Shown here: positions 24,473-32,489 of the stretch, piece after piece | How the letters are laid out: every line of letters begins with the position of its first letter | How positions within the stretch are numbered: position 1 is the stretch's first letter | Assembly: GCA_016869175.1 (NCBI GenBank) | Contig: VGEV01000008.1 | Coordinates: 1-49,773 of the forward strand | Source: Alphaproteobacteria bacterium | GTDB taxonomy: Bacteria; Pseudomonadota; Alphaproteobacteria; GCA-2731375 | Direction of reading: 5' to 3' | Length of the DNA: 49,773 nucleotides | Notes under the pieces: model-generated | What the model was told of the DNA's origin: nothing | The model's database searches: none | Seen by the model: only the letters and a program-made list of their open reading frames with translations | Made by a program: the position numbers and the translations under genes

Positions 24473-26266
24473 ATGATGATGCTCCGCCGCCTGCCGGACC
24501 GCCTGGTCGATCGCATCGCCGCCGGCGAAGTCGTGGAGCGCCCGGCCAGTGCGCTGAAGGAGCTGGTGGAGAACGCGCTCGACGCCGGCGCCACCCGGAT
24601 CGAGGCGACGCTGCTCGGCGGCGGGCGCGACCTGCTTCGCGTGGTCGACGACGGCCGCGGCATGACGGCCGAGGAACTGGCGCTTTCGGTCGAGCGGCAT
24701 TGCACCTCGAAGCTGCCGGACGACGAGCTGATCGACATCCGCTTTTTCGGTTTCCGTGGCGAGGCGCTGCCGTCGATCGGCGCGGTCGCGCGGCTGACGC
24801 TGGTCAGCCGGCCGCCCGGCGCCGAATGTGGCTATCGCCTGACGGTCGAGTTCGGCCAGAAGCGGCCGGCCGAACCGGTTGCCGCCGCCTTCGGCAGCAC
24901 CGTCGAGGTGGCGGAGCTGTTCGCCGCCACACCCGCCCGCGCCGGGTTTCTGAAATCCGACCGGGCCGAGATCCAGGCGGCGGTCGACCAGATGAAGCGG
25001 CTGGCCATGGCGCATCCGGCGGTCGCGTTCACTCTGCTGGATGGCGCCAGGCCGCTGCTCAAGCTGGCGCCCGCCGCGGAGCTGCCCGAACTGGCCCGCC
25101 GCCGCCGCGTGGCCGACGTGCTGGGCCGCGACTTCGCCGACAACGCCATGAGCATCGCCGCTGAACGGGACAGCGTGCGCCTGGAAGGACTGGCCGGCCT
25201 GCCCACCTACCACCGGCCAACGGCGCAGCAACAATATCTCTTCGTCAACGGCCGGCCGGTGCGCGACCGTCTGCTGGCGGGCGCCCTGCGCGGCGCCTAT
25301 GCCGACGTGCTGGCGCATGACCGGCATCCGGCGGTGGCGCTGTTCCTGACGCTGCCGCCGACGGCGGTGGATGTGAACGTGCATCCGACCAAGAGCGAGG
25401 TGCGCTTTCGCAACCCGATGCTGGTGCGCGGACTGTTGGTCGCCAGCTTGCGCCAAGCCATCGCCGAAGCGGGCAAGCGCGCCGCCGGTACGCTGGCGGC
25501 CGGTACGCTGGCGGCGCTCAGGCCTGGGCGCGGTGTCGCCTACGCCGCCGCGCCCAGCCGCGGCAGGCTCGCCCTGGCGGAGGCTGCCGCGGCCTTCCAA
25601 GCCCCGACGCCGGCCGCCGCGCTGCCATTGCGCACGCCGCCGCTGGCTCCCGCGGTCGCCGCCGCGCCCGATGACGGCGCGCTGGCGCACCCGTTGGGCG
25701 CGGCACGCGGGCAACTGCACGGCACCTATGTGGTGGCGGAGACGCGCGAGGGGATCGTCATCGTCGATCAGCATGCCGCGCACGAGCGCCTGGTGCTGGA
25801 GCGCCTCAAGGCAGGCCTGACGCAAGGCGGCGTTCCGCGGCAGACCCTGCTGCTGCCGGAAGTGGTCGAACTGGAGCCGACCGCCGCCGCGCGCCTGACG
25901 GCGGCGGCGGACGGTCTGGCCGAACTGGGGCTCATGGTCGAACCGTTCGGTGCGGCCGCCGTCCTGGTGCGCGAGGTGCCGGCCACCCTGCACGGCGCGC
26001 CGGCGGCGGCACTGCTACGCGACCTGGCCGAGGAACTGCTGGAATGGGAGGCGCCGCTATCCTTGAGCGAGCGTCAGGACCGGCTGTGCGCGCGCGTGGC
26101 CTGCCATGCCAGCGTGCGGGCCGGGCGAAAGCTCGGCGTGGCGGAGATGAACGCGCTCTTGCGCGAGATGGAGACGACGCCGCGCTCTGGGCAATGCAGC
26201 CACGGCCGGCCGACCTATGTCGAACTGAAGCTGGCCGACATCGAGCGGCTGTTCGGACGCAAATGA
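24473..26266 (+). CDS. mutL: DNA mismatch repair protein MutL
   Basis: A 597-residue GHKL ATPase of mismatch repair. N-terminal motifs are LVENALDAGA, VDDGRGM and GFRGEALPSIG. The C-terminal domain has DQHAAHERLVLE, which fits the endonuclease motif DQHA(x)2E(x)4E, plus GQCSHGRPT. It should therefore nick DNA itself, as in bacteria lacking MutH. Three consecutive ATGs (24473, 24476, 24479) could serve as start. The linker holds a 15-bp tandem duplication. Its stop overlaps the next gene as ATGA. Confidence 0.97.
   Translation: MMMLRRLPDRLVDRIAAGEVVERPASALKELVENALDAGATRIEATLLGGGRDLLRVVDDGRGMTAEELALSVERHCTSKLPDDELIDIRFFGFRGEALPSIGAVARLTLVSRPPGAECGYRLTVEFGQKRPAEPVAAAFGSTVEVAELFAATPARAGFLKSDRAEIQAAVDQMKRLAMAHPAVAFTLLDGARPLLKLAPAAELPELARRRRVADVLGRDFADNAMSIAAERDSVRLEGLAGLPTYHRPTAQQQYLFVNGRPVRDRLLAGALRGAYADVLAHDRHPAVALFLTLPPTAVDVNVHPTKSEVRFRNPMLVRGLLVASLRQAIAEAGKRAAGTLAAGTLAALRPGRGVAYAAAPSRGRLALAEAAAAFQAPTPAAALPLRTPPLAPAVAAAPDDGALAHPLGAARGQLHGTYVVAETREGIVIVDQHAAHERLVLERLKAGLTQGGVPRQTLLLPEVVELEPTAAARLTAAADGLAELGLMVEPFGAAAVLVREVPATLHGAPAAALLRDLAEELLEWEAPLSLSERQDRLCARVACHASVRAGRKLGVAEMNALLREMETTPRSGQCSHGRPTYVELKLADIERLFGRK
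25484..25513 (+). repeat. two-unit 15-bp tandem repeat in the mutL linker
   Basis: The unit GCCGGTACGCTGGCG occurs twice head to tail, adding five residues (AAGTL) in frame to the disordered Ala-rich linker between the ATPase and dimerisation domains of MutL. Likely a replication-slippage product without effect on fold. Confidence 0.85.
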
Positions 26267-27225
26267 TCGCTGGGGAGCAAGCGTTGGCCAAGCGGAGCTG
26301 CATGCTGTTCAGTTCGCCCGACGATCCGGTCGATGTCTGGGTGCCGGAACTGCAGCGCAACCTGCCGGAGGTGGAGTTCCGCGTGGCGCCGGAACTGGGC
26401 GCGGCGGCCGACATCGACTACGCCATCGTCTGGAAGCCGCCGGCCGGCCTGCTGGCCAGCCTGCCCAACCTCAAGGTGATCTTTTCCATCGGCGCCGGCA
26501 TTGATCATATCCTGGCCGATCCCGAGCGACCGAAGGCATTGCCCATCGTGCGCATGGTGGACCCCTACTTGCGTGACATGATGTGCGAATACGCGCTTCT
26601 GGGCGTGCTGCATTTCCACCGTTTCATGCCGGAATACCAGGCCGATCAGCAGGCCCGGGTCTGGCAGCGGCGCTGGCCGCATTACACGCCCGAGATGACC
26701 GTCGGCGTGCTCGGTCTGGGCGAAATCGGCGCCAAGGTGGCCGAGAGCTTTCGCCAGTTGGGCTTCCGCGTGCGCGGCTGGTCGCGCGGGGAGAAGCGCC
26801 TGCCGGGCATCGAATGCTTCCATGGCCGGGCGGCGCTGCCGGTAATGCTGTCGGCGTGCCACTATCTCGTCTGCGTGTTGCCGCTGACCGGCGAGACGGC
26901 GGGCCTCCTGGATGCCGCCGCGTTCGCCGCCCTGCCGCGCGGCGCGGTCGTGGTCAGCATCGGTCGCGGCAAGCATGTGGTGGAGCCCGATCTCCTGTCC
27001 GCGCTCGAATCCGGCCAGGTAGGGGGCGCCTTCCTCGATGTCTATGCCAGCGAGCCGCCGCAACCGGCGCATCCGTTCTGGCGCCATCCCAGGGTGATCA
27101 TGACGCCGCACATCGCGGGCGAGATCGTCCCGAAGAGCAGCGCCAAGGTGGTGGCCGCCAACGTCCGCCGGCATCTGGCGGGCGAGCCCATCGCGCATGT
27201 CGTCGATCTGGCGCGCGGCTATTGA
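26263..27225 (+). CDS. ghrA: glyoxylate/hydroxypyruvate reductase A-like (D-2-hydroxyacid dehydrogenase)
   Basis: A 320-residue NAD(P)-dependent reductase of the GhrA subgroup. The Rossmann loop is VGVLGLGEIGAKVAESF, the substrate arginine lies in VVSIGRGKHVVE, and the catalytic histidine is in MTPHIAGE. It reduces glyoxylate or hydroxypyruvate to glycolate or glycerate. The ATG overlaps the mutL stop; TTG 26284 behind GGGGAG and ATG 26302 are alternative starts. Confidence 0.9.
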   Translation: MIAGEQALAKRSCMLFSSPDDPVDVWVPELQRNLPEVEFRVAPELGAAADIDYAIVWKPPAGLLASLPNLKVIFSIGAGIDHILADPERPKALPIVRMVDPYLRDMMCEYALLGVLHFHRFMPEYQADQQARVWQRRWPHYTPEMTVGVLGLGEIGAKVAESFRQLGFRVRGWSRGEKRLPGIECFHGRAALPVMLSACHYLVCVLPLTGETAGLLDAAAFAALPRGAVVVSIGRGKHVVEPDLLSALESGQVGGAFLDVYASEPPQPAHPFWRHPRVIMTPHIAGEIVPKSSAKVVAANVRRHLAGEPIAHVVDLARGY

Positions 27226-27226
27226 G

Positions 27227-28075
27227 CTATAGCCGGCGGATCGCGCTGACGGGCTGGCCGGCCGCTTCGGCCCGGGCCAGCACATCGCCCAGCGGGTGGA
27301 TCGAGACCCGCATGTCGAAGGCGTTGGCGTGCAGGAACCGCCCGTCGCCCAACGCGATGCCGGCATGGCCGGGGAAGAACACCAGATCGCCCGCATGCAG
27401 CCGCGCGCAATCCCAGGGCACCGGCAGCGCCTGGCCAAGCGTCGCGGCCTGCTGGTCGCTGTCGCGCGGCGCCGCGATACCGGCTCGCTGCAGCACAAGT
27501 TGCAGCAAGCCGGAGCAGTCGACGCCGTCGGCCGAACGGCCGCCCCAAAGATAGGGCACCCCCAGGAAGGCTTCCGCCGTGCCCACATAGCCGGGTTCGG
27601 GCCGCTCGAGGCTGGCTGCATGCTTGGCGAAAACGAACCCGCCCGCGACCAGTTCGAGGAAGCCGTCACGCTCGCCCGCGACCGCGAAGCGCGCGCCGAA
27701 CCCTAGCCGGCAAAGCGGCCGAAGCTTCAGATCGGCGGCGCGGTAGAGATGGGTGGACAGCGCGCTGACGATATGGGTCGGCGGCATCGGATGCACCAGC
27801 GTCGCCGCCGGCAGATAGCCCACATAGCCGTCGAGCAGGGCCTGGCCCCAGGCCCAGCCGTCGCGTTCCTCGTAGACGGTGAAGCCTTCGCCCAGCAAGA
27901 GCTGGCTTTCTTGCCGGGCATTGGCGTCGGGGCTGAAGCTCAAGGTGACGACCGGCACGCCTACCTGTCGGGCTTCGCCCACGGCGTAGCGATCGGCGGC
28001 GATGCGGCCGCGATAGTGCTCCGCCGCCAGGTCGGGCCGGGCAGGTGTGACCCGGCGGTCGAAGGATTGCGTCAT
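27227..28075 (-). CDS. NlpC/P60 family peptidoglycan endopeptidase with SH3-like region
   Basis: A 282-residue protein: an N-terminal bacterial SH3-like half (residues about 40-150) and a C-terminal NlpC/P60 cysteine protease with GVPYLWGGRSADGVDCSGL (catalytic Cys in DCSG) and the histidine in PGHAGIALGDG. No signal peptide is visible, consistent with a cytoplasmic role in recycling murein peptides, as for YkfC-like gamma-D-glutamyl peptidases. The start overlaps the aminopeptidase stop as ATGA, so the two are one operon. Confidence 0.9.
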   Translation of the reverse strand: MTQSFDRRVTPARPDLAAEHYRGRIAADRYAVGEARQVGVPVVTLSFSPDANARQESQLLLGEGFTVYEERDGWAWGQALLDGYVGYLPAATLVHPMPPTHIVSALSTHLYRAADLKLRPLCRLGFGARFAVAGERDGFLELVAGGFVFAKHAASLERPEPGYVGTAEAFLGVPYLWGGRSADGVDCSGLLQLVLQRAGIAAPRDSDQQAATLGQALPVPWDCARLHAGDLVFFPGHAGIALGDGRFLHANAFDMRVSIHPLGDVLARAEAAGQPVSAIRRL

Positions 28076-29457
28076 GGCCGGGACCGACCGAAACGTTGCT
28101 CGACGAGCGCGTAAAGCGCCCGCAGGGCCAGTGGCTCGCCGCCCGCCGGTCGGCCCGGCCGGTTGTCGTCGATCCACGCATAGCTGTCGATATGGGCGTA
28201 GGCCGTGGTCGCCTCGACGAAGCTCTTGAGATAGAGCGCGGCGGTGATGGCGCCGGCGAACGGGCCGTCGGACACGTTGTTGAGATCGGCGACGCGGCTT
28301 TTCAGCAGGTCGCGATAGCGTTCGTGCAGCGGCAGCCGCCAGAGCGGGTCGAGTTCCTCCCGGCCATGCGCCAGCAGCGCCTCGGCCAGCCCGTCGTCCG
28401 GCGTGAACAGGGCCGGCAGGTCGGGGCCCAGCGCCGTGCGCGCAGCGCCGGTCAGGGTGGCGACGTCGACCAGCAACGCCGGCTGTTCGGCGTCGGCTTC
28501 GGCCAGCGGATCGCACAGGATGATGCGGCCCTCGGCGTCGGTATTGCCGACTTCGACCGTCAGGCCCTTGCGGGTGCGGATCACGTCGCCTGGCCGGAAG
28601 GCGTTGCCGGCGACCGCGTTCTCGACCGCCGGCACCATCAGGCGCAAACGGACCGGCAGGCCCCGATCCATCACCATCGCCGCCAAGCCGATCAGCGTGG
28701 CGGCGCCGCCCATGTCCTTTTTCATGCGCAGCATCGCGGCCGCTGGCTTGAGGTCGAGGCCGCCGCTGTCGAAACAAACCCCCTTGCCGATCAGGGTCAG
28801 CTTGGGCTGCGCCGGATCGCCCCAGGTGAGATCGGCTAGGCAGGGCGGCCGGGCGGCGGCGCGGCCGACGGCGTGGATCGCCGGGTAGTTGGCCCGCAGC
28901 AGCTCGTCGCCCACCACCAGGCGCGTGCTGGCGCCGTGTCGCGCGCCAAGCTCGCGCACCGCCGCCGCCAGCTCGGCCGGGCCCAGATCCTCGGCGGCGG
29001 TGTTGATCAGGTCGCGGGCATGGCCGATGGCCCACGCGGCGCGGCGGACATAGCCGCGGTCGACGCCCTCCGGCTCGACCAGCGCGACGGCCTTCGCTTC
29101 GGTCTTGCGGTAGCGGCCAAACTGGTAGTGGCCCAGCAGGAAGGCCAGCGCGGCCCGGCTGGCCTGTGCCGGTGGCAGGGCACCGGCCAGGCGATAGCTG
29201 CCATCCGGCAAACCGCCCGGCAGCGCGCCGAAGGCCCAGAACTCGGCCCACTCGCCCAAGCCCAGAACCGCGCCATCCGGCCGCCCGTCGCGGCCCGGCA
29301 GCAGTGCCACCTGGTTGGCCTCGGCCTTGAAGCGCTGCGCCAGCAGCCAGGCCCGTTCATCGGCCGTGCGGCCGGCAAGGAAGCCGTCGAGCTCGGCCTT
29401 GCGCACGGCATGCAGCGGCCGGGTGTCCGGCGTCGGGCTTGGCAGCAGGTGCGGCAT
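28072..29457 (-). CDS. M17 leucyl aminopeptidase family protein
   Basis: A 461-residue cytosolic aminopeptidase. The M17 metal and catalytic signatures are IGKGVCFDSGGLDLKPA, KKDMGGAATLIG and VGNTDAEGRIILCDPL. The N-terminal part is diverged, as in the PepB-like subgroup common beside NlpC/P60 genes. With its coupled neighbour it probably trims peptides released from the cell wall or proteins. The ATG giving MPHLLPSP is chosen; upstream extension reaches into the divergent GST promoter. Confidence 0.93.
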   Translation of the reverse strand: MPHLLPSPTPDTRPLHAVRKAELDGFLAGRTADERAWLLAQRFKAEANQVALLPGRDGRPDGAVLGLGEWAEFWAFGALPGGLPDGSYRLAGALPPAQASRAALAFLLGHYQFGRYRKTEAKAVALVEPEGVDRGYVRRAAWAIGHARDLINTAAEDLGPAELAAAVRELGARHGASTRLVVGDELLRANYPAIHAVGRAAARPPCLADLTWGDPAQPKLTLIGKGVCFDSGGLDLKPAAAMLRMKKDMGGAATLIGLAAMVMDRGLPVRLRLMVPAVENAVAGNAFRPGDVIRTRKGLTVEVGNTDAEGRIILCDPLAEADAEQPALLVDVATLTGAARTALGPDLPALFTPDDGLAEALLAHGREELDPLWRLPLHERYRDLLKSRVADLNNVSDGPFAGAITAALYLKSFVEATTAYAHIDSYAWIDDNRPGRPAGGEPLALRALYALVEQRFGRSRP

Positions 29458-29542
29458 GTCAGTTATCGAACGGGACGCGGGGGTTGTGACGGCACGGCTG
29501 CTACAATGCCGTTGGCGGCGCGACATGCAAGGGGCGGGGCCG

Positions 29543-30178
29543 GTGTCGGGATATCACCTTGTGATCGGGGACAAGCGGCATTCCTCGTGGTCGCTGCGGC
29601 CCTGGCTGCTGTTGACGGAGTTCGGCCTGCCGTTCCGGGAGACCGAGGTGGCGCTGGATCGCGACACGACAGCGGCGGCGATCCGCCGGCACTCGCCCTC
29701 GGGGCGGGTGCCGGTGCTGTATGACGGCGGCTTTGCGGTCTGGGACTCGCTCGCCATCCTGGAATATCTGGCCGAACAGCATCCCGAGCATCGGGTCTGG
29801 CCGGCGCCGCCGCTGGCCCGGGCGCGGGCGCGCAGCCTGGCGGCCGAGATGCATGCGGGTTTCGCCAGCCTGCGTGCCGAATTGCCCTTCATCGCCGGCG
29901 AACGCCGACCGGGCTTGAGCTTCAGCGCCGAGGCGGCAGCCGAGGTTGCCCGCCTCAAGGCGATCGTCGCCGATAGCCGCGGCCGATTTGGCGGCGCAGG
30001 CGGCTTCCTGTTCGGCCCGTTCGGCGCCGTCGACGCCATGTTCGCCCCGGTCATGTGTCGGTTCGCCAGTTACGGCATTCCGGTCGACGGGCCGGTCGAA
30101 GCCTACATGCGCGGCGTGCTGGAGCTGCCGGGCCTGCAGGCTTGGAACCGGGCGGCAGCCGCCGGCGCGGCTACTTGA
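29543..30178 (+). CDS. glutathione S-transferase family protein
   Basis: A 211-residue GST. The N-terminal thioredoxin-like domain contains IGDKRHSSWSLRPWLLL (active-site serine region) and the GSH-contacting GRVPVLYDGGFAVWDSLAI; the C-terminal helical domain ends with LPGLQAWNRAA. The GTG start has AGGGG eight bases upstream; ATG 29525 is an alternative. Its 3' end overlaps the convergent TAXI gene by eight bases. Confidence 0.9.
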   Translation: MSGYHLVIGDKRHSSWSLRPWLLLTEFGLPFRETEVALDRDTTAAAIRRHSPSGRVPVLYDGGFAVWDSLAILEYLAEQHPEHRVWPAPPLARARARSLAAEMHAGFASLRAELPFIAGERRPGLSFSAEAAAEVARLKAIVADSRGRFGGAGGFLFGPFGAVDAMFAPVMCRFASYGIPVDGPVEAYMRGVLELPGLQAWNRAAAAGAAT

Positions 30179-31190
30179 GCCGGCCTACCTCGCGATAGAA
30201 GCGTTCGGCGCCTTCATGCAGCGGGATGACCGCACCATCGAGCGCGGACTCCAGGCGGATCAAGCGGCCGTTGGGGTGGCCCCGGTCGAGCAGGGCGCGG
30301 TTGGCCGGGTGCCACAAGGCGCGGGTCAGCAGGTAGACGAATTCGGCGTCGAGGTCGGCGCTCGTCACCCAGTGCGCGCCGACGCTCAGCACCACCCGCG
30401 CCGGCAGGTTGGCATAGGTGCCGTCGGGGATGGTGGTCAGCGAGAGATAGGGGTGCTGTTCGGTCAGGCGCAGGGCAACGGCTGGCTCGATCGGCAACAG
30501 GTCGATGGCAATGCGCGTCGCCAGCCCGGCAATCGCCCCGGCCGGCGCGCCGGCGACGAAGAAGAAGGCGTCGATGTTGCCTTCGGCCAGTTGATCGGCC
30601 GAGCGGGAGGGAGACCAGTATTCCGGCTGCACGGCGGTTTCGCTGAGGCCATGGGCTTCCAGCACCAGCTGGGCCTCGATCAGCGTGCCCGATTCCGGCA
30701 GGCCCAGCGAGACGCGCTTGCCGCGCAGGCCCGCGATGCCGCGGATGCCGGTGTCGGCCCGCACCACGACATGGATGCTTTCGGGATAGAGGTTGGTGAT
30801 CAGGCGCAGCTTGCCGAACGGCTCGGTGTCCTTGAAACGACCACGGCCGCGATAGGCCGCCAGCGCCACGTCGGCCTGCACGAAGGCCGATTCCACCATC
30901 CCGCGGCGCAGCAGCGACAAATTCTCCACCGCGCCTTGGCTGGTCACCGCCGCCGCGATCAGTCCCGGCACCCCGCACCGCCCGCCCTCCTCGCAGGCCC
31001 GGCCGCCGGCCGGATTGCTGATGGCGTTGGCGATCAACGCGGCGATGGGAAAGTAGGTGCCGGCGGTCGAACCGGTGGCGATGCGGTGGAAGCGCTGTTC
31101 TTGCGCCAAGGCCGGTCCGCTCCAACCACCCGGGATGCTTGTCAGCATCGCCAGGGCCGGCAGCAGAAATCCAAGCCGGCGATAGCGCAT
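30171..31190 (-). CDS. TAXI-family TRAP transporter solute-binding protein
   Basis: A 339-residue periplasmic binding protein with signal peptide (LLPALAMLTSIPGGW, cleavage after ALA). TAXI signatures are ATGSTAGTYFPIAALIANAIS, TSQGAVENLSLLRRG and the GKRVSLGLPESGTLIEA loop. TAXI proteins bind glutamate or other organic acids for a fused 4TM-12TM TRAP permease. No permease gene lies nearby, so this is an orphan subunit in this window. A candidate promoter is at 31199-31228. Confidence 0.92.
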   Translation of the reverse strand: MRYRRLGFLLPALAMLTSIPGGWSGPALAQEQRFHRIATGSTAGTYFPIAALIANAISNPAGGRACEEGGRCGVPGLIAAAVTSQGAVENLSLLRRGMVESAFVQADVALAAYRGRGRFKDTEPFGKLRLITNLYPESIHVVVRADTGIRGIAGLRGKRVSLGLPESGTLIEAQLVLEAHGLSETAVQPEYWSPSRSADQLAEGNIDAFFFVAGAPAGAIAGLATRIAIDLLPIEPAVALRLTEQHPYLSLTTIPDGTYANLPARVVLSVGAHWVTSADLDAEFVYLLTRALWHPANRALLDRGHPNGRLIRLESALDGAVIPLHEGAERFYREVGRLK

Positions 31191-31198
31191 GGCAGTGG

Positions 31199-31228
31199 CT
31201 TATAGTCCGCCAGGGCCATCGGCGCCAA
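31199..31228 (-). promoter_or_regulatory. candidate sigma-70-type promoter for the TAXI gene
   Basis: On the minus strand TTGGCG and TATAAG are separated by 18 bases. The -10 box ends only nine bases before the ATG, so the transcript would be leaderless or nearly so. Pattern match only. Confidence 0.35.
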
Positions 31229-31275
31229 GCGCCGGTTGACGCAAACCCCGTCACGGGCAGACAGTCGGTCCTGGC

Positions 31276-31719
31276 ATGGCTCTCGATTTCGGATTCGTGC
31301 GCGGTCTGGTGCGCGGCGGCATTCCGCATCTGCACGAGCTGGGCGTCGAACTGGAAGCGGTCGATGGCAGCGGCCTGACCATATCGCTGGGTTACCAGGA
31401 ACGGCTGATCGGCAACCCCGAAACCGGTGTGCTGCATGGCGGCGTGATCACCGTGCTGCTGGATACCGCCAGCGGTCTGGCGGTGTGGAGCGCCGTCGAC
31501 AAGCCGGTGCCGATCGCCACGCTCGACCTGCGCATCGACTACCTGAAGCCGGCCACGCCGGGGCAGCGGCTGTTTGCCCGCGCCGATTGTTTCAAGCTGA
31601 CCCGCAACGTCGCCTTCACCCGCGCGCTCGCCTATCACAGCGCGGACGATCCGATCGCGCAAGGCATCGGCTCGTTCATGCTGTTGACGCCGGGCCAGCC
31701 GCCCGCGCCGGTGCGCTGA
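31276..31719 (+). CDS. PaaI-like hotdog thioesterase, first of two
   Basis: A 147-residue hotdog-fold acyl-CoA thioesterase with the family segment GNPETGVLHGGVITVLLDTASG (HGG loop and catalytic Asp) and the DLRIDYLKPATPGQ strand. Members hydrolyse aryl- or acyl-CoA thioesters. It is followed after seven bases by a second, diverged hotdog gene, suggesting a duplicated pair acting together or as a heteromer. Confidence 0.88.
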   Translation: MALDFGFVRGLVRGGIPHLHELGVELEAVDGSGLTISLGYQERLIGNPETGVLHGGVITVLLDTASGLAVWSAVDKPVPIATLDLRIDYLKPATPGQRLFARADCFKLTRNVAFTRALAYHSADDPIAQGIGSFMLLTPGQPPAPVR

Positions 31720-31726
31720 ACCGCCG

Positions 31727-32176
31727 ATGGCCGCGACACGCTTCCTCGACTTTCTGACCCAGGCCCGAATGAGCGGCGATTTCGAAGCCGTGCTGCAGGC
31801 CATTCCCTATGCCCGCTTTCTCGGCCTCAAGCTGCGCTCAGGCCCTGACGGCCTCTGGTCGGTCATGCCGTTCAGTCACCGCCTAGTCGGCAATCCGATG
31901 CTGCCGGCGATCCACGGCGGTGTGACCGGCGCTTTTCTGGAGAACGCCGCCATCGTCACCCTGATCGCCGAGATGGACACGCCGGCGCTGCCCAAGATCA
32001 TCAACATCACCATCGAATACCTGCGGCCCGGTCGTCCGGTCGACTGCTACGCATCGGGCGTGATCACCCGCCAGGGCCGGCGGGTCGCCAACGTGCGCGT
32101 CGAAGCCTGGCAGGAGGACCGCGCGCATCCCATCGCCTTGGCCAGCGCGCATTTCCTGTTAACCATGCCGGATTAA
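31727..32176 (+). CDS. PaaI-like hotdog thioesterase, second of two
   Basis: A 149-residue hotdog protein similar in layout to its upstream neighbour: GNPMLPAIHGGVTGAFLENAAI in the active-site helix and NITIEYLRPGRPVDCY in the central strand. The catalytic acidic position differs (GAFLENAA against TVLLDTAS), so substrate or activity may differ. Likely cotranscribed with the first gene. Confidence 0.87.
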   Translation: MAATRFLDFLTQARMSGDFEAVLQAIPYARFLGLKLRSGPDGLWSVMPFSHRLVGNPMLPAIHGGVTGAFLENAAIVTLIAEMDTPALPKIINITIEYLRPGRPVDCYASGVITRQGRRVANVRVEAWQEDRAHPIALASAHFLLTMPD

Positions 32177-32489
32177 GGGCTTGCGCCGCACGCGGCGGTC
32201 ACGACGGGCTCACGATAGTTTCAATGCGATCGCGTGCTGCGATGCAGCAGGGGCGCTTCACAAACCGCCCCGACAGATTTATATCACTGCAGCGAACGGA
32301 CCCTTGCCTAGGCTTTCGTTGAATCAACGGGCTTGGGAGATGGCTTCCGAAGCGTTAACATGATGAGAGTGCAAGGGGGGCGTACCGCCCCCGGCTTCCC
32401 AATCCGAGCTTGGCTGACAACGGTGCCTGTGGCCGGCGCCGGCAGCGCGCGCGGGTTGCATAGGGACCGGGTGGTGGACGAGAAGAACG
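32177..32489 (+). other. 313-base spacer with promoter and hairpin before the glucan synthase
   Basis: No credible gene. It contains the best promoter match in the window (32257-32285) and, in the resulting leader of about 200 bases, a GC hairpin GGGGGCG-TAC-CGCCCCC at 32376-32392 without a following T-run. The long leader could carry post-transcriptional control of the downstream membrane enzymes; nothing else is recognised. Confidence 0.5.
32257..32285 (+). promoter_or_regulatory. candidate sigma-70 promoter for the beta-glucan locus
   Basis: TTCACA and TATATC are separated by exactly 17 bases, in an AT-richer patch. It points at the GH17-GT2 gene with a start site expected near 32292, about 200 bases before the coding start. 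Confidence 0.5.

Noticed and set aside
32333-32363. Tiny frame of seven codons (MASEALT) in the leader of the glucan locus
   Set aside because: Possible ribosome-binding site but too short, with no repeat of regulatory codons; no support for a leader peptide.
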